A DNA stretch of 48,004 nt. It comes from Planctomycetota bacterium. GTDB taxonomy: Bacteria; Planctomycetota; UBA8108; UBA1146. The translations under genes were made by a program, and so were the position numbers. Shown here piece by piece: positions 16,131 through 24,348 of the stretch. The notes below the pieces were generated by a model, which was given only the letters and a program-made list of their open reading frames with translations, did no database searches and was not told where the DNA came from. How positions within the stretch are numbered: the first letter of the stretch is position 1; every line of letters starts with the position of its first letter. The stretch is from positions 157,869-205,872 of the forward strand of contig PAIH01000044.1 in assembly GCA_002711105.1 (NCBI GenBank). The letters are read 5' to 3'.

Positions 16131-17491
16131 CGCAGAATTCCCCGTCGGCGGGTAAAGACTTTCTCGATGGCATCAACAGCTTCTGGAAGCGCAAAGATGA
16201 TGACGTGATCACCTTCCTGTATGAAAGAATCTCCCACTGCAGTGGATATCTCTTCGCCTCTCTGGATGGCACCGATGATCGAATCCTTGGGGAGATGAAG
16301 ATCCTTGACCTTCTTGCCACAGACCGCCTGATCTCCTGTCACTTCGTATTCACGAGCTTCGGCACCTGATTCGCCAACCTGAGAAACCGCCACGACTCGA
16401 CCACGACGGATATCCCGTAAAATGGCACTCACCGTGATTCGTCGCGGATTCACAGCCTCCCCCACTGCGGCCTGCCGCAATACCGGCTGGAACTGATCCT
16501 GTTCACTTCGGATCAAAATTCTTCGTACTCCCAGCTTGTTGACGAGCAACGCATTGGTCAGGTTCTCGGCATCTTCACTCTCCAGAGAAAGGAAGTAATC
16601 AGCATCCCCAATACGATTCTCTTTGACGAAATCGGCATCGGTAATGTTGCCGTGCAAGACCAGTGTCTTTTCCAGTTCTTCAGAAGCTTTTTCTGCTCTT
16701 TTCCTGTCTTTTTCGACCAGCACGATCGATTTCACATCGCTTTCGAGTCTTCGAGCTACTGCTTTACCCAATCGCGTCGCACCCGCAATGAAAACTTGCT
16801 CCACTTTCTCCACCTCAGGGTGTGCAATGGAACGGAATTCTGCAGTTTCATTCCTGGGAAGAAAAACGTAAATATGATCTCCACGAATCAGTTGGTCATC
16901 CCCGCGCGGAATCATCAATTCACCATCGCGTGAGATCGCCACGATCAGACCTGGAATTCGGTCATAACGCTCTCTCAAATCTTTGAGTACGAGGCCATCG
17001 AGCGGGGAGCCTTTTTCTACCTGATATCCCCACAGGAGCATCTCTCCATCGGCAAAATCCGAAACATCAAAAGCACCTGGGTTTCGAACTAATCGCCTTA
17101 ACTTTTCCGCTGTAGCATCGACGGGATTCACGACCAGGTCCGCGCCATACGTTTCCGGTGACAAGGGAGACGCAGCCGATGAAAGTTCAGCATTTCGGAG
17201 ACGAACAACGACCTTGCTAGCACCCAGGCTCTTGGCCAGAAGGCTCACCACGATATTGGTCTCATCTCTGTCGGTCACCGATATGACAAGATCAGCACTA
17301 TCAGCCTTGGCCCTGCGAAGAATTCGAGGGCTCGCCGCATTGCCGAGGATCGCCTGGACATTGAGTCTTTCATCGATCCGATGCACCAGATCCGGATCCG
17401 CATCGATGATGGTAATTCGGTGTCCCTCTGCGGACAGTCGCTCCGCGAGATGGAAACCCACCACTCCTGCACCTACCACCACGATACGCAT
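16127..17491 (-). CDS. trkA: Potassium uptake regulatory subunit TrkA
   Basis: A 454-residue cytoplasmic protein made of two RCK units, each an NAD-binding RCK_N followed by a TrkA_C. The first Rossmann motif is MRIVVVGAGVVGFHLAERL (1-19) with acidic IIDADPD; the second is VFIAGATRLGKAVARRLE near 230-248 with VEKD. TrkA_C segments include the region around YRIPGLIVAISRDGELMIPRGDD and the end IQEGDHVIIFALPEA. TrkA binds NAD(H)/ATP and gates TrkH. The gene starts the trkA-trkH operon, and its stop overlaps the trkH TTG. Confidence 0.94.
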   Translation of the reverse strand: MRIVVVGAGVVGFHLAERLSAEGHRITIIDADPDLVHRIDERLNVQAILGNAASPRILRRAKADSADLVISVTDRDETNIVVSLLAKSLGASKVVVRLRNAELSSAASPLSPETYGADLVVNPVDATAEKLRRLVRNPGAFDVSDFADGEMLLWGYQVEKGSPLDGLVLKDLRERYDRIPGLIVAISRDGELMIPRGDDQLIRGDHIYVFLPRNETAEFRSIAHPEVEKVEQVFIAGATRLGKAVARRLESDVKSIVLVEKDRKRAEKASEELEKTLVLHGNITDADFVKENRIGDADYFLSLESEDAENLTNALLVNKLGVRRILIRSEQDQFQPVLRQAAVGEAVNPRRITVSAILRDIRRGRVVAVSQVGESGAEAREYEVTGDQAVCGKKVKDLHLPKDSIIGAIQRGEEISTAVGDSFIQEGDHVIIFALPEAVDAIEKVFTRRRGILR

Positions 17492-17681
17492 CTGATCTCC
17501 AGACCCCTGCTACGGCCGATCGTTGCCAGAACCGTCCTGAACCGGCGATAAGGACGGATGATAGTGGTAAGGGCAGAATTCGCCAACACTGGCACCAGAA
17601 CTGGATGAATAGATAAGGGCGGATATCCTCCCAGTGGAGGGAATGGACCCCATTTTGCCCAGTAGGAGATCTAGCACAGCC

Positions 17682-18746
17682 ATGACGCCAATGACCCCAT
17701 TCAAACCCCATCCTCTGTGCTCCCTGAGGATTTGGGTTCTTTTGCCACTGCTGGCTCTCAACCCGACAGTGATGGTCTTTTCAACTCCAGCGCACCAACT
17801 CGGTGCCCAGGAAATCCTCATCGAAAACGGGTTTGCAGCAAAAGTCGACGGCAAAGTCATCACCCTGGCAGAGCTGAATCGGGCGGTAGAGATGCGGATC
17901 GCCATGGCCAGGGGTCAGGTACCCGACGAGGTGATCGAACGAGATAAATTCAAATTTCGTCCACTGGTTCTCATAGACCTGATCGAACGCCAATTACTGC
18001 TGCGAAAAGCCACTCGTGACGGAATCATTCTGCCTCCCGGATCAGTAGAAAACCATTTGCAACGAACAGTTGACCGACTCAGCGCCGCAGAAGGAACACG
18101 GTACTCCGTCGATGATTACCTGGTTCTGTGGGAACAACAGTTTGGAGAATCAGAAGTCGAGCTCCGCAGTCGACTAAAAGATCAGCTGCGAATCGAAGCA
18201 CTGAAAAAAATACACATTCAAAGTACAAGTAGCATCTCACCAAAAAAACTTCGGGAGTACTATCGTAATCATTCAGAAGAATTTGCTGAAGACGGTCGTA
18301 TTTCTTTCCGTCAAATTCTGGTTGCTGAAAACGATCCGGATTACAAAAAGATAGTGGAAGAAATCGAAAGTGGACTCGAGAAGAAAGACGACTTCGTGGA
18401 ACTGGTGAAAAAGTGGTCGATGGGTCCACGGCAGGAATCGGGAGGACTCTACGAGATGTCAGAGAGCCAGCTCGATGCCAGGTTCCCTCCGGTTCCAGAG
18501 GTTGTTCGATCCCTGAAAGCTGGGGAAATTTCGAGCTGGTTCCTGTGTCGTGGATACGGCCACAAAATTTTCCTCGTGAAACGAATGGCAGGCGGAGCTC
18601 TCGACTTCACAAAAGCTCAGGATCAGATTCGGGTTCTCATCACTCAGAAACTGGAGAACGAGAAACGCCTGGAATTCCAGAAGAGCCTCTGGAAGAACAG
18701 CACCATCGAGGTCTTCATCCCTGGAGTGGAGCTTCCTCAACAGTGA
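17682..18746 (+). CDS. Exported parvulin-type peptidyl-prolyl isomerase (SurA/PrsA-like)
   Basis: About 354 residues from ATG 17682, chosen because the protein then begins with a short polar stretch and a hydrophobic signal peptide (WVLLPLLALNPTVMVF, cleavage near LGAQ). TAGGAG lies 13 bases upstream; the open frame extends to 17634. A SurA-N-like helical region follows (VITLAELNRAVEMRIA, LIDLIERQLLLRKATRDG), then a parvulin domain: ISFRQILVA, KKWSMGPRQESGGLYEMS and IFLVKRM. The layout is that of periplasmic chaperone-isomerases that help outer-membrane protein folding. It is divergent from trkA. Confidence 0.87.
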   Translation: MTPMTPFKPHPLCSLRIWVLLPLLALNPTVMVFSTPAHQLGAQEILIENGFAAKVDGKVITLAELNRAVEMRIAMARGQVPDEVIERDKFKFRPLVLIDLIERQLLLRKATRDGIILPPGSVENHLQRTVDRLSAAEGTRYSVDDYLVLWEQQFGESEVELRSRLKDQLRIEALKKIHIQSTSSISPKKLREYYRNHSEEFAEDGRISFRQILVAENDPDYKKIVEEIESGLEKKDDFVELVKKWSMGPRQESGGLYEMSESQLDARFPPVPEVVRSLKAGEISSWFLCRGYGHKIFLVKRMAGGALDFTKAQDQIRVLITQKLENEKRLEFQKSLWKNSTIEVFIPGVELPQQ

Positions 18747-18789
18747 CAAGACAACGGCTCCAACACGGCTATCTCGCCACAATCTCAGG

Positions 18790-19665
18790 TTAGCGACCGG
18801 AATCCTCTGGACTGGTTTCCTTCGCCCCTGTCGCCTTTTTCTCCGCAGCCTTCTTCCGATCGATCACAGCTTGTACCTCAGCGGGGATCGTTTCCTCGAC
18901 GACTTCAGGTTCCACGTTATATTTCACGTCTTCGATGATCATCTGCATCTTCTGGATCCCCTGCTGAATCTCCATCATATGTGGAAACCAGATACCCTCC
19001 ATTTGTTTGAACTCACTCATGAGTACTTTCATCGGTATCTTGCCCATGACTGTATCGACCGTCATCGCCAGCTGGATGAGGAAATTGGTTTCTGTAGCCA
19101 CCCAGTATGTTTCTTCCGTACCACTGGTAGTTTTGAGTTTGAAGATGGTGCAGTCGATAGCCCCAAGTTTTTCTGATCCACTCTCCACGGCGGAAACAAA
19201 ATCTTTATCCAGCCACAGTAGGGTCTCCAGATGAGAGCCCCTGCGAATTTGTTCTTTTTCCGCTCCTGAAAGAACCCGTGCACCATTGATCGGATCCAAC
19301 GTCCAGGCGATATCGCCATGAAATCCTTGCTGGAAATCTCCATAACCTTCAATGGTCATCGACTCCCACATCATTCCCGCTCTCGAAACAAAACCGGTAT
19401 GTTTCGCTTCGATGGCAGCCCCTGGAATCAGAACCTTGGCCACAATACGCCGGTTTGAGTGTTTCTCGAGTGCTTCCCGACCACCGGTGGCTTCGATCAG
19501 TTTGTTCTGTAATTCCGCCAGAACATTTACCGGCTCTTCTTTAGACGGGGATTCCGGTTTAGCGGGAGGGTCCTGTGCGAGACTCAATAGTGAACAAGGA
19601 AGGATCAGTAATCCCAGAAGAACGACCCAGAGCTTGCCGGGTTTCCATCCAGTTTCTTTTGACAT
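18790..19665 (-). CDS. Exported LolA-fold-like protein of unknown function
   Basis: About 291 residues. ATG 19665 is preferred because AGGAG lies eight bases upstream and the protein then starts with a clean signal peptide (LWVVLLGLLILPCSLLSLAQ). The mature part begins with a Pro/Glu-rich linker, then IEATGGREALEKHSNRRIVAKV, the start of a lipoprotein-sorting (LolA/LppX-like) half barrel with beta-rich repeats such as HTGFVSRAGMMWESM and FHGDIAWTLDPINGARVLSG. The C-terminus is a Lys/Ala/Glu-rich tail. Proteins of this pattern are common after small-molecule or zinc-protease genes, but no reaction is known. It is convergent with the parvulin and upstream of nothing on its strand. Confidence 0.7.
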   Translation of the reverse strand: MSKETGWKPGKLWVVLLGLLILPCSLLSLAQDPPAKPESPSKEEPVNVLAELQNKLIEATGGREALEKHSNRRIVAKVLIPGAAIEAKHTGFVSRAGMMWESMTIEGYGDFQQGFHGDIAWTLDPINGARVLSGAEKEQIRRGSHLETLLWLDKDFVSAVESGSEKLGAIDCTIFKLKTTSGTEETYWVATETNFLIQLAMTVDTVMGKIPMKVLMSEFKQMEGIWFPHMMEIQQGIQKMQMIIEDVKYNVEPEVVEETIPAEVQAVIDRKKAAEKKATGAKETSPEDSGR

Positions 19666-19736
19666 CTCGAATCTCCTCTTCAGCGGGATCAACTCCCATT
19701 CAATCTTTGATGTGGATTTTCATCCCAGGACCATCA

Positions 19737-21050
19737 TCAACTCGCTTTTCGGCCAGTACCAGCACTTCCGTCAAACCAACGCAGGGCTGCCTTCAACACC
19801 GGATCACCCTCGTCGCGAATCTTCTGCACATCGACGGGAATCACCTCGTCAGGCACCACCCCAGCACCCTCAAGCCGCTTTCCCGAGCGGGAACGATATC
19901 CAGCGATGGCGTACTGGAACAGATCACCACAGGGTAAACTTTCGATCATTGAAGGCAAAGCGGCTCCCGCCGTAGTTCGCCCAAAAATCCGAGCCACCTC
20001 CAGATCTTGCAACCCCTGGGCCAGGATCTCGGTGGTTGAGGCGCTTCCTTCATCGACCAGCACTGCCACCGGATTTTTCCACGGATCGAGCCTCGGATTG
20101 ACAGCGAATTTCAAATCTGAGTCGCGGGAGTGCATCACTCCTAGCTCGAGGCCATCCTCCTCGACCAGCCAACCGGCAATCCCGCAAGCCATCAGTCCCA
20201 GTCCTCCCGGATTACCACGCAAATCGAGAATGAGCCCAGGAGCTTCGGCATGATCTTCCAGAGCCTTCTGAAACCACGGCATCACTTGCATCGGGCCAAG
20301 GAACATATTGAACCTCAGATAAAGGAAACCCCCATCCATGATCTTCTTCTCCAGCCGCAGCGGAATCGGTCCGATGTGACCGAAACGAACCGGCCTACCA
20401 GTTCCCTTCGGAGTTTCCAAAGTGATCTCGACATCCCTGAGATCTCCCTGGGCATTCTCGATCTCGTAAGAGCGGGTCGAGCTAACGGCTCCTTGCATTG
20501 AAGCGGCAAGACCCTGCACCGGAAGATAACGGTTACCACTGGCAGACCACTCTTTGATGAGAGGCTCCAGTGGCTTCTTCCCGACCGAAACCACAAACTC
20601 ACCGGGGACAACGCCAGCACTTTGAGCCGGACTGTCGGTCTCGACCCTGACAACCACGGCACGTCCATCCGAAACGCGTAATATGGCACCTGTCTCGGCA
20701 CCACCACCTTGTCCCAGTCCTTCAGCAGCATCCTGGGGGATCAACGCAAAGTGCGAAAGTTCGAGCTCAGCGAGCAGCTTCTGAATTGCACCGCGGGCCT
20801 CTTTTACCGTCCTTGCTTCGTTCATCTCATTTCCCCAGAACGCTTTCCACTGGCTCCATTGCGTCCCGAGGGCCTCCGAATCCCAGTAAGTGTTCTCGAT
20901 CCGCTCACAAACGACCTGAAATGACTGCTGGTAAAGCTCCTTATTTGCCTTGGTCAAAGGGATCGATCGACCGGGAATTCCTAAACAACCGGAGAAACCA
21001 AAACCGCTTGCCAACAAGAAAATGATGAAGCGTAGCTTTGTTGTAAACAT
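19737..21050 (-). CDS. S41 family (C-terminal processing-like) peptidase lipoprotein
   Basis: A 437-residue protein from ATG 21050, with AAGGAG about ten bases upstream. The N-terminus is a lipoprotein-type signal ending FGFSGC. A PDZ domain covers about 105-165 (VVRVETDSPAQSAGVVPGE). The tail-specific protease core follows: LDLRGNPGGLGLMACGIAGWL near 275-295 and VLVDEGSASTTEILAQGLQD near 325-345 with the presumed nucleophile Ser in GSAST. The CtpA lysine motif (TFGKG) is replaced by RTTAGAALPS, as in the S41 branch that does not use a Ser-Lys dyad; the rest (LEGAGVVPDEVIP) fits that branch. Likely an envelope protease. It is divergent from cutC. Confidence 0.87.
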   Translation of the reverse strand: MFTTKLRFIIFLLASGFGFSGCLGIPGRSIPLTKANKELYQQSFQVVCERIENTYWDSEALGTQWSQWKAFWGNEMNEARTVKEARGAIQKLLAELELSHFALIPQDAAEGLGQGGGAETGAILRVSDGRAVVVRVETDSPAQSAGVVPGEFVVSVGKKPLEPLIKEWSASGNRYLPVQGLAASMQGAVSSTRSYEIENAQGDLRDVEITLETPKGTGRPVRFGHIGPIPLRLEKKIMDGGFLYLRFNMFLGPMQVMPWFQKALEDHAEAPGLILDLRGNPGGLGLMACGIAGWLVEEDGLELGVMHSRDSDLKFAVNPRLDPWKNPVAVLVDEGSASTTEILAQGLQDLEVARIFGRTTAGAALPSMIESLPCGDLFQYAIAGYRSRSGKRLEGAGVVPDEVIPVDVQKIRDEGDPVLKAALRWFDGSAGTGRKAS

Positions 21051-21120
21051 CGAGGACTTCTCCTTCTGAGTATCTTTTTCAACGTAAATCAGAGGGCCTT
21101 GGTTCCAGATCAAGACATCG

Positions 21121-21149
21121 TTGTCTCACTCAGTGCATTTGTAGATATT
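21121..21149 (+). promoter_or_regulatory. Candidate promoter for cutC
   Basis: TTGTCT (21121-21126), 17 bases, then GATATT (21144-21149), about 80 bases before the cutC ATG and in the divergent region with the S41 peptidase gene. Both boxes match only four of six consensus bases. Confidence 0.25.
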
Positions 21150-21226
21150 GCAGATTCCGACCGTAGCCGACATCATCGAGGCGCATCTTCTCACAGCAGA
21201 TCTTCGATGGAAGGATCCAGCATCAA

Positions 21227-21991
21227 ATGGACACCAAGCAACAACCTGTCCAAATCGAGGTGTGCATCGAAGAAGCGTCTTGTGCTGAAGATATCGTTTC
21301 TGCAGGTGCAAATCGAATAGAGCTGTGCAGTGCTCTTGATCTGGATGGTCTCACACCCACCGCACAAGCTCTCCAGAAAACATGCCAGGCAGGAGTCCCT
21401 GTAACCGCAATGACGAGAATTCGCGGCGGTGATTTTGTTCTCGATGAAAATGACGTGAGCAGGATGCGAGATGAGATCTCCGCACACATAGAAGCAGGGG
21501 CCTCTGGCATCGTCATCGGAGCACTGACTCGTGATGGTGCTATAGACACGGTCTCCATGCGCTGGCTCGTTGATTCCTGCGCCGGAAGACCTGTGACTTT
21601 TCATCGAGCCTTCGATCACTGTGTAGATCGCGTGACTGGACTGGAACAGGTCATCGATTGCGGTTGCCAACGTTTGCTCACGTCTGGAGGAGCTGCCACT
21701 GCGAATCATGGGATCGAAGAAATTTCCAGAATTGTCGAAGCAGCCGCAGGTCGACTCGAAGTCATTGCCGGTGGTGGGGTCCGTCCAGGATCCGCGTTCA
21801 ACCTGGTCGAAAAAACGGGAGTGCAATGGTTGCATCTATCTGCCCGACGAAAAGTTTCCGGCCAGATGCGAAATTGTCCGCCGCAGTTTTCAGTCGACCC
21901 GACAACTTCTTTAGACCCTGGACAGCGCTGGATCACAGATCCTGCAATTATTCGGGCACTCCGAGAAGAACTGTACCGAGGGGTGGGCTAA
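21227..21991 (+). CDS. cutC: CutC family protein
   Basis: A 254-residue TIM-barrel protein. It tracks E. coli CutC: IEVCIEEASCAEDIVSAGA near 10-28, NRIELCSALDLDGLTP, MTRIRGGDFV near 64-73, VIGALTRDGAID, VTFHRAFDHC near 123-132, RLLTSGG near 147 and VIAGGGVRPG near 175. CutC was linked to copper homeostasis, though its enzymatic role is not established. No signal peptide is present, so it is cytoplasmic. The next gene starts 57 bases downstream on the same strand. Confidence 0.93.
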   Translation: MDTKQQPVQIEVCIEEASCAEDIVSAGANRIELCSALDLDGLTPTAQALQKTCQAGVPVTAMTRIRGGDFVLDENDVSRMRDEISAHIEAGASGIVIGALTRDGAIDTVSMRWLVDSCAGRPVTFHRAFDHCVDRVTGLEQVIDCGCQRLLTSGGAATANHGIEEISRIVEAAAGRLEVIAGGGVRPGSAFNLVEKTGVQWLHLSARRKVSGQMRNCPPQFSVDPTTSLDPGQRWITDPAIIRALREELYRGVG

Positions 21992-22047
21992 CCTCCATCG
22001 CTTCTTCATGGTAGCCTCCCGTCGCCCCTTGAAAGGAAGTCAGGACC

Positions 22048-23151
22048 TTGGAAAAGGTCGAACCCGATAATCTGAATGTGAAGTACGGCGGATTTGGTCG
22101 TACCTCCTGGCAGATTCGCTGGGAGGGCGGGAAGCTCTGCTGGCGTCGATTCGAAGCGGAGTGGACCGAGGTTGCTGAGGAGAAGATCCAACCAGAAGAG
22201 CAGCACTGGCTCGATTTCTGGCAAGCCCTGGATCTAAGTCGAATCTGGGACTGGAACGAAGTCTACTACCGGGCTGCGGAACGCTCCAACAAGGAAGAGT
22301 CAACACCGGATACCGAGGAGCTAGAAGTAAAACCGGATGACGTAATCTCCTGGTCGGTAGAGATTTTGTTAAAGGACGGTCGCCTCGTCGACTCCAGTGG
22401 ATCGAATGCCGTTCCCGGAGCAACCCGTCAGTCCCGAAGCGGTCGAGGACAAAGGCGTGGGCAAAATCAGAAAAAAACCGCCGTTGAGGTCAAAACAACC
22501 GAGAGTGATTCCGATACCACCCAGCTTGACCCTTCCAATGCAGGAATCCCAACCGACACCTTTGATCAGTTTCTTACTGCCGTAAGGAACCTGATTGGAG
22601 GGAGAGAATTCGCCGATCTCGAAGAAAGTAATACTCCGAATACTCTTCACACTCAGTACCGCACTCTGACGCCAAAACGTAAGAATCGACCTGATCCATT
22701 CGCTGAGGAAGAGGCAGCTAGCAAGAAAAAGAAATCCAGCAAACGTAGTAAAATCGGCAGCAAGGGCTCCTCTTCAAGACGCAAACGCACCACCAGGGTT
22801 GGTGAAGACGGATCAGCGAGCAAAGTTTCGAGACGGAAAAAAACTCGACGGAAAAGCCGTAGTAGTGGTCAAGCACAGGGCGAAAAGGTCGGAACCGAAA
22901 CTTCCGAAGCCACACCTCGTCGTCGAAAACGTCGTCGTCGAAAGCGTTCTGGTGCGCAGTCCTCAGGTGAGGGAACCACTCCGCAGCAAAAGACAACTAG
23001 CGGTGGTCCTGATGCAAAAAACCAAACGGCTACAGGTGATACTCCGACTCGGAAGAAGAAGAGGCGGCGGCGGCGGCGGCGTAAACCCGGCGGCGGTCCA
23101 GGCGCAAACACTGGTGGATCTTCTAGCTCCGGTGGCAACACACCCAGCTAG
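22048..23151 (+). CDS. Protein with conserved N-terminal part and very basic, low-complexity tail
   Basis: A 367-residue protein starting at TTG 22048, eight bases after AAGGAAG. Residues 1-120 look folded (FGRTSWQIRWEGGKLCWRRF, HWLDFWQALDLSRIWDWNE, WSVEILLKDGRLVDSSGS). Residues about 175-200 hold a second short ordered part (FDQFLTAVRNLIGGREF). From about 215 on it is disordered, dominated by Lys, Arg, Ser, Gly and Thr, with clusters such as RRRKRRRRKR and RKKKRRRRRRRR. The DNA there includes (CGG)5 at 23065-23079. Such tails resemble histone H1-like or RNA-binding extensions, which is inference only. I do not recognise the N-terminal domain. Its TAG shares the bases CTAG with the stop of the opposing gene. 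Confidence 0.75.
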   Translation: MEKVEPDNLNVKYGGFGRTSWQIRWEGGKLCWRRFEAEWTEVAEEKIQPEEQHWLDFWQALDLSRIWDWNEVYYRAAERSNKEESTPDTEELEVKPDDVISWSVEILLKDGRLVDSSGSNAVPGATRQSRSGRGQRRGQNQKKTAVEVKTTESDSDTTQLDPSNAGIPTDTFDQFLTAVRNLIGGREFADLEESNTPNTLHTQYRTLTPKRKNRPDPFAEEEAASKKKKSSKRSKIGSKGSSSRRKRTTRVGEDGSASKVSRRKKTRRKSRSSGQAQGEKVGTETSEATPRRRKRRRRKRSGAQSSGEGTTPQQKTTSGGPDAKNQTATGDTPTRKKKRRRRRRRKPGGGPGANTGGSSSSGGNTPS

Positions 23152-24275
23152 AGCCGACCAAACTTCGCCGCTACCAGGAGAACACGTTTCGGTTCACGGG
23201 GATCATTGGTGACGATCGTCAGCGTGCCTCTCAATAGAACCTCTTGCCGGTACTCCTCCAGCGAAAGAAATATACGGAAGATGCGACCAGGTACCACTTC
23301 CTGGACTTCCACCTCGAAGAGTCCTTCTGGAAAACCCTCCAGAATCACTTCCTTCACTTCCAGGGTGAACTCGGGATCAACATTTTGAACCTGGATCTTC
23401 TTGGTCACGACAGGAACACCGTCACCAAGTAATGGATCTGTATCCTTGTTACCAAATTGCAAGACTCGAGCGGGGCTGACCTGAATCGGATCCAGGTGTT
23501 CGATCTCGACGTAGCGTCCAACGACCACCTCACGACCATCCTTTACACGAATCAACAGATCGAGAGGATCCTTGATGCTCTGCGGTGTCGGAGATGGCCC
23601 TGCAGTAACTTCGATCTCGTAGAGACGATCCTCTTCAATATTGACGAAGTCAGTAATCTCGAAATTCCCGTTCCGGGAGCGAGCTCCTGCCACCTCAAAA
23701 CCCAGATCCGTCGCGGCAATCAATTTTACTCGCAGGGTCTTTGAGTCCGACAGCAATCCGACCAACTGGATCGGTTTTGGATCGGTGCGAAACAAGTTGA
23801 TGATATTCATGGAGAAGATAAACCGCAGTTGTGGCTGCTGTGGATCGTTACTCTCGAAGGTCACACCCTTGCGTGTTGATCCTGCCTTGACTTTTTTTGA
23901 ATCGATCTCAATTCGCACTGTCGCAATCTCTCCCGGAGGAATCATTTCGGGAACATCAACGATGACGGTGCAACCGCAGGAGGGATTAGCCCTCCATATC
24001 TTGAGATCGGCATCTCCGTCATTGCGGATGAGGATATCTCTCTCGACGACTTCGCCCTGCAGAAGTTCTCCGTAAAAAACTTCAGTCTCGACGAACGCTA
24101 TTTTCGGCGCCCCGTCAAAATTCGCGGTGGGCGCGCTGTTCACAGCACTTTGGGCACCTGTCGCTACCGCCAGGGCTTTTGCCCCGATCAACAGCAACAG
24201 GATGACCAGAAGCTGTGAGGAGCTCCTGATCGCGTTTGGCAGGGTCCAGTGTTGCAAGATCCAGTTTTTCTTCAT
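23148..24275 (-). CDS. DUF1573 domain exported protein
   Basis: About 375 residues. Start choice is uncertain: ATG 24275 gives MKKNWILQHW and a signal segment (LLVILLLLIGAKALAVATG), with ATGs at 24284 and 24296 and a GTG at 24314 in frame upstream and no clear Shine-Dalgarno for any. The DUF1573 core (an immunoglobulin-like ASH/PapD-type fold) begins with FVETEVFYGELLQGEVVERD and contains IRNDGDADLKIWRANPSCGCT and the PPGEIATVRIEIDSKK turn. A second beta-rich half follows, ending FGRL. Such proteins are abundant in Planctomycetota and Bacteroidota, with no proven function. It is divergent from the DUF6288 gene, and its stop overlaps that of the basic-tail gene. Confidence 0.83.
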   Translation of the reverse strand: MKKNWILQHWTLPNAIRSSSQLLVILLLLIGAKALAVATGAQSAVNSAPTANFDGAPKIAFVETEVFYGELLQGEVVERDILIRNDGDADLKIWRANPSCGCTVIVDVPEMIPPGEIATVRIEIDSKKVKAGSTRKGVTFESNDPQQPQLRFIFSMNIINLFRTDPKPIQLVGLLSDSKTLRVKLIAATDLGFEVAGARSRNGNFEITDFVNIEEDRLYEIEVTAGPSPTPQSIKDPLDLLIRVKDGREVVVGRYVEIEHLDPIQVSPARVLQFGNKDTDPLLGDGVPVVTKKIQVQNVDPEFTLEVKEVILEGFPEGLFEVEVQEVVPGRIFRIFLSLEEYRQEVLLRGTLTIVTNDPREPKRVLLVAAKFGRL

Positions 24276-24348
24276 CGTCGTCATTCTAACCGCCATAAAG
24301 AGTGATTTCGTCACGTTCCCGGGTCAAAATAGCCGCGGGAGGAATCTG

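Noticed and set aside
17214-17495. Plus-strand frame antisense to trkA
   Set aside because: A GC-rich shadow of the TrkA coding sequence with no independent evidence.
23041-23090. (CGG)5 as a CRISPR-like or mobile repeat
   Set aside because: It simply encodes arginines in frame within the basic tail.
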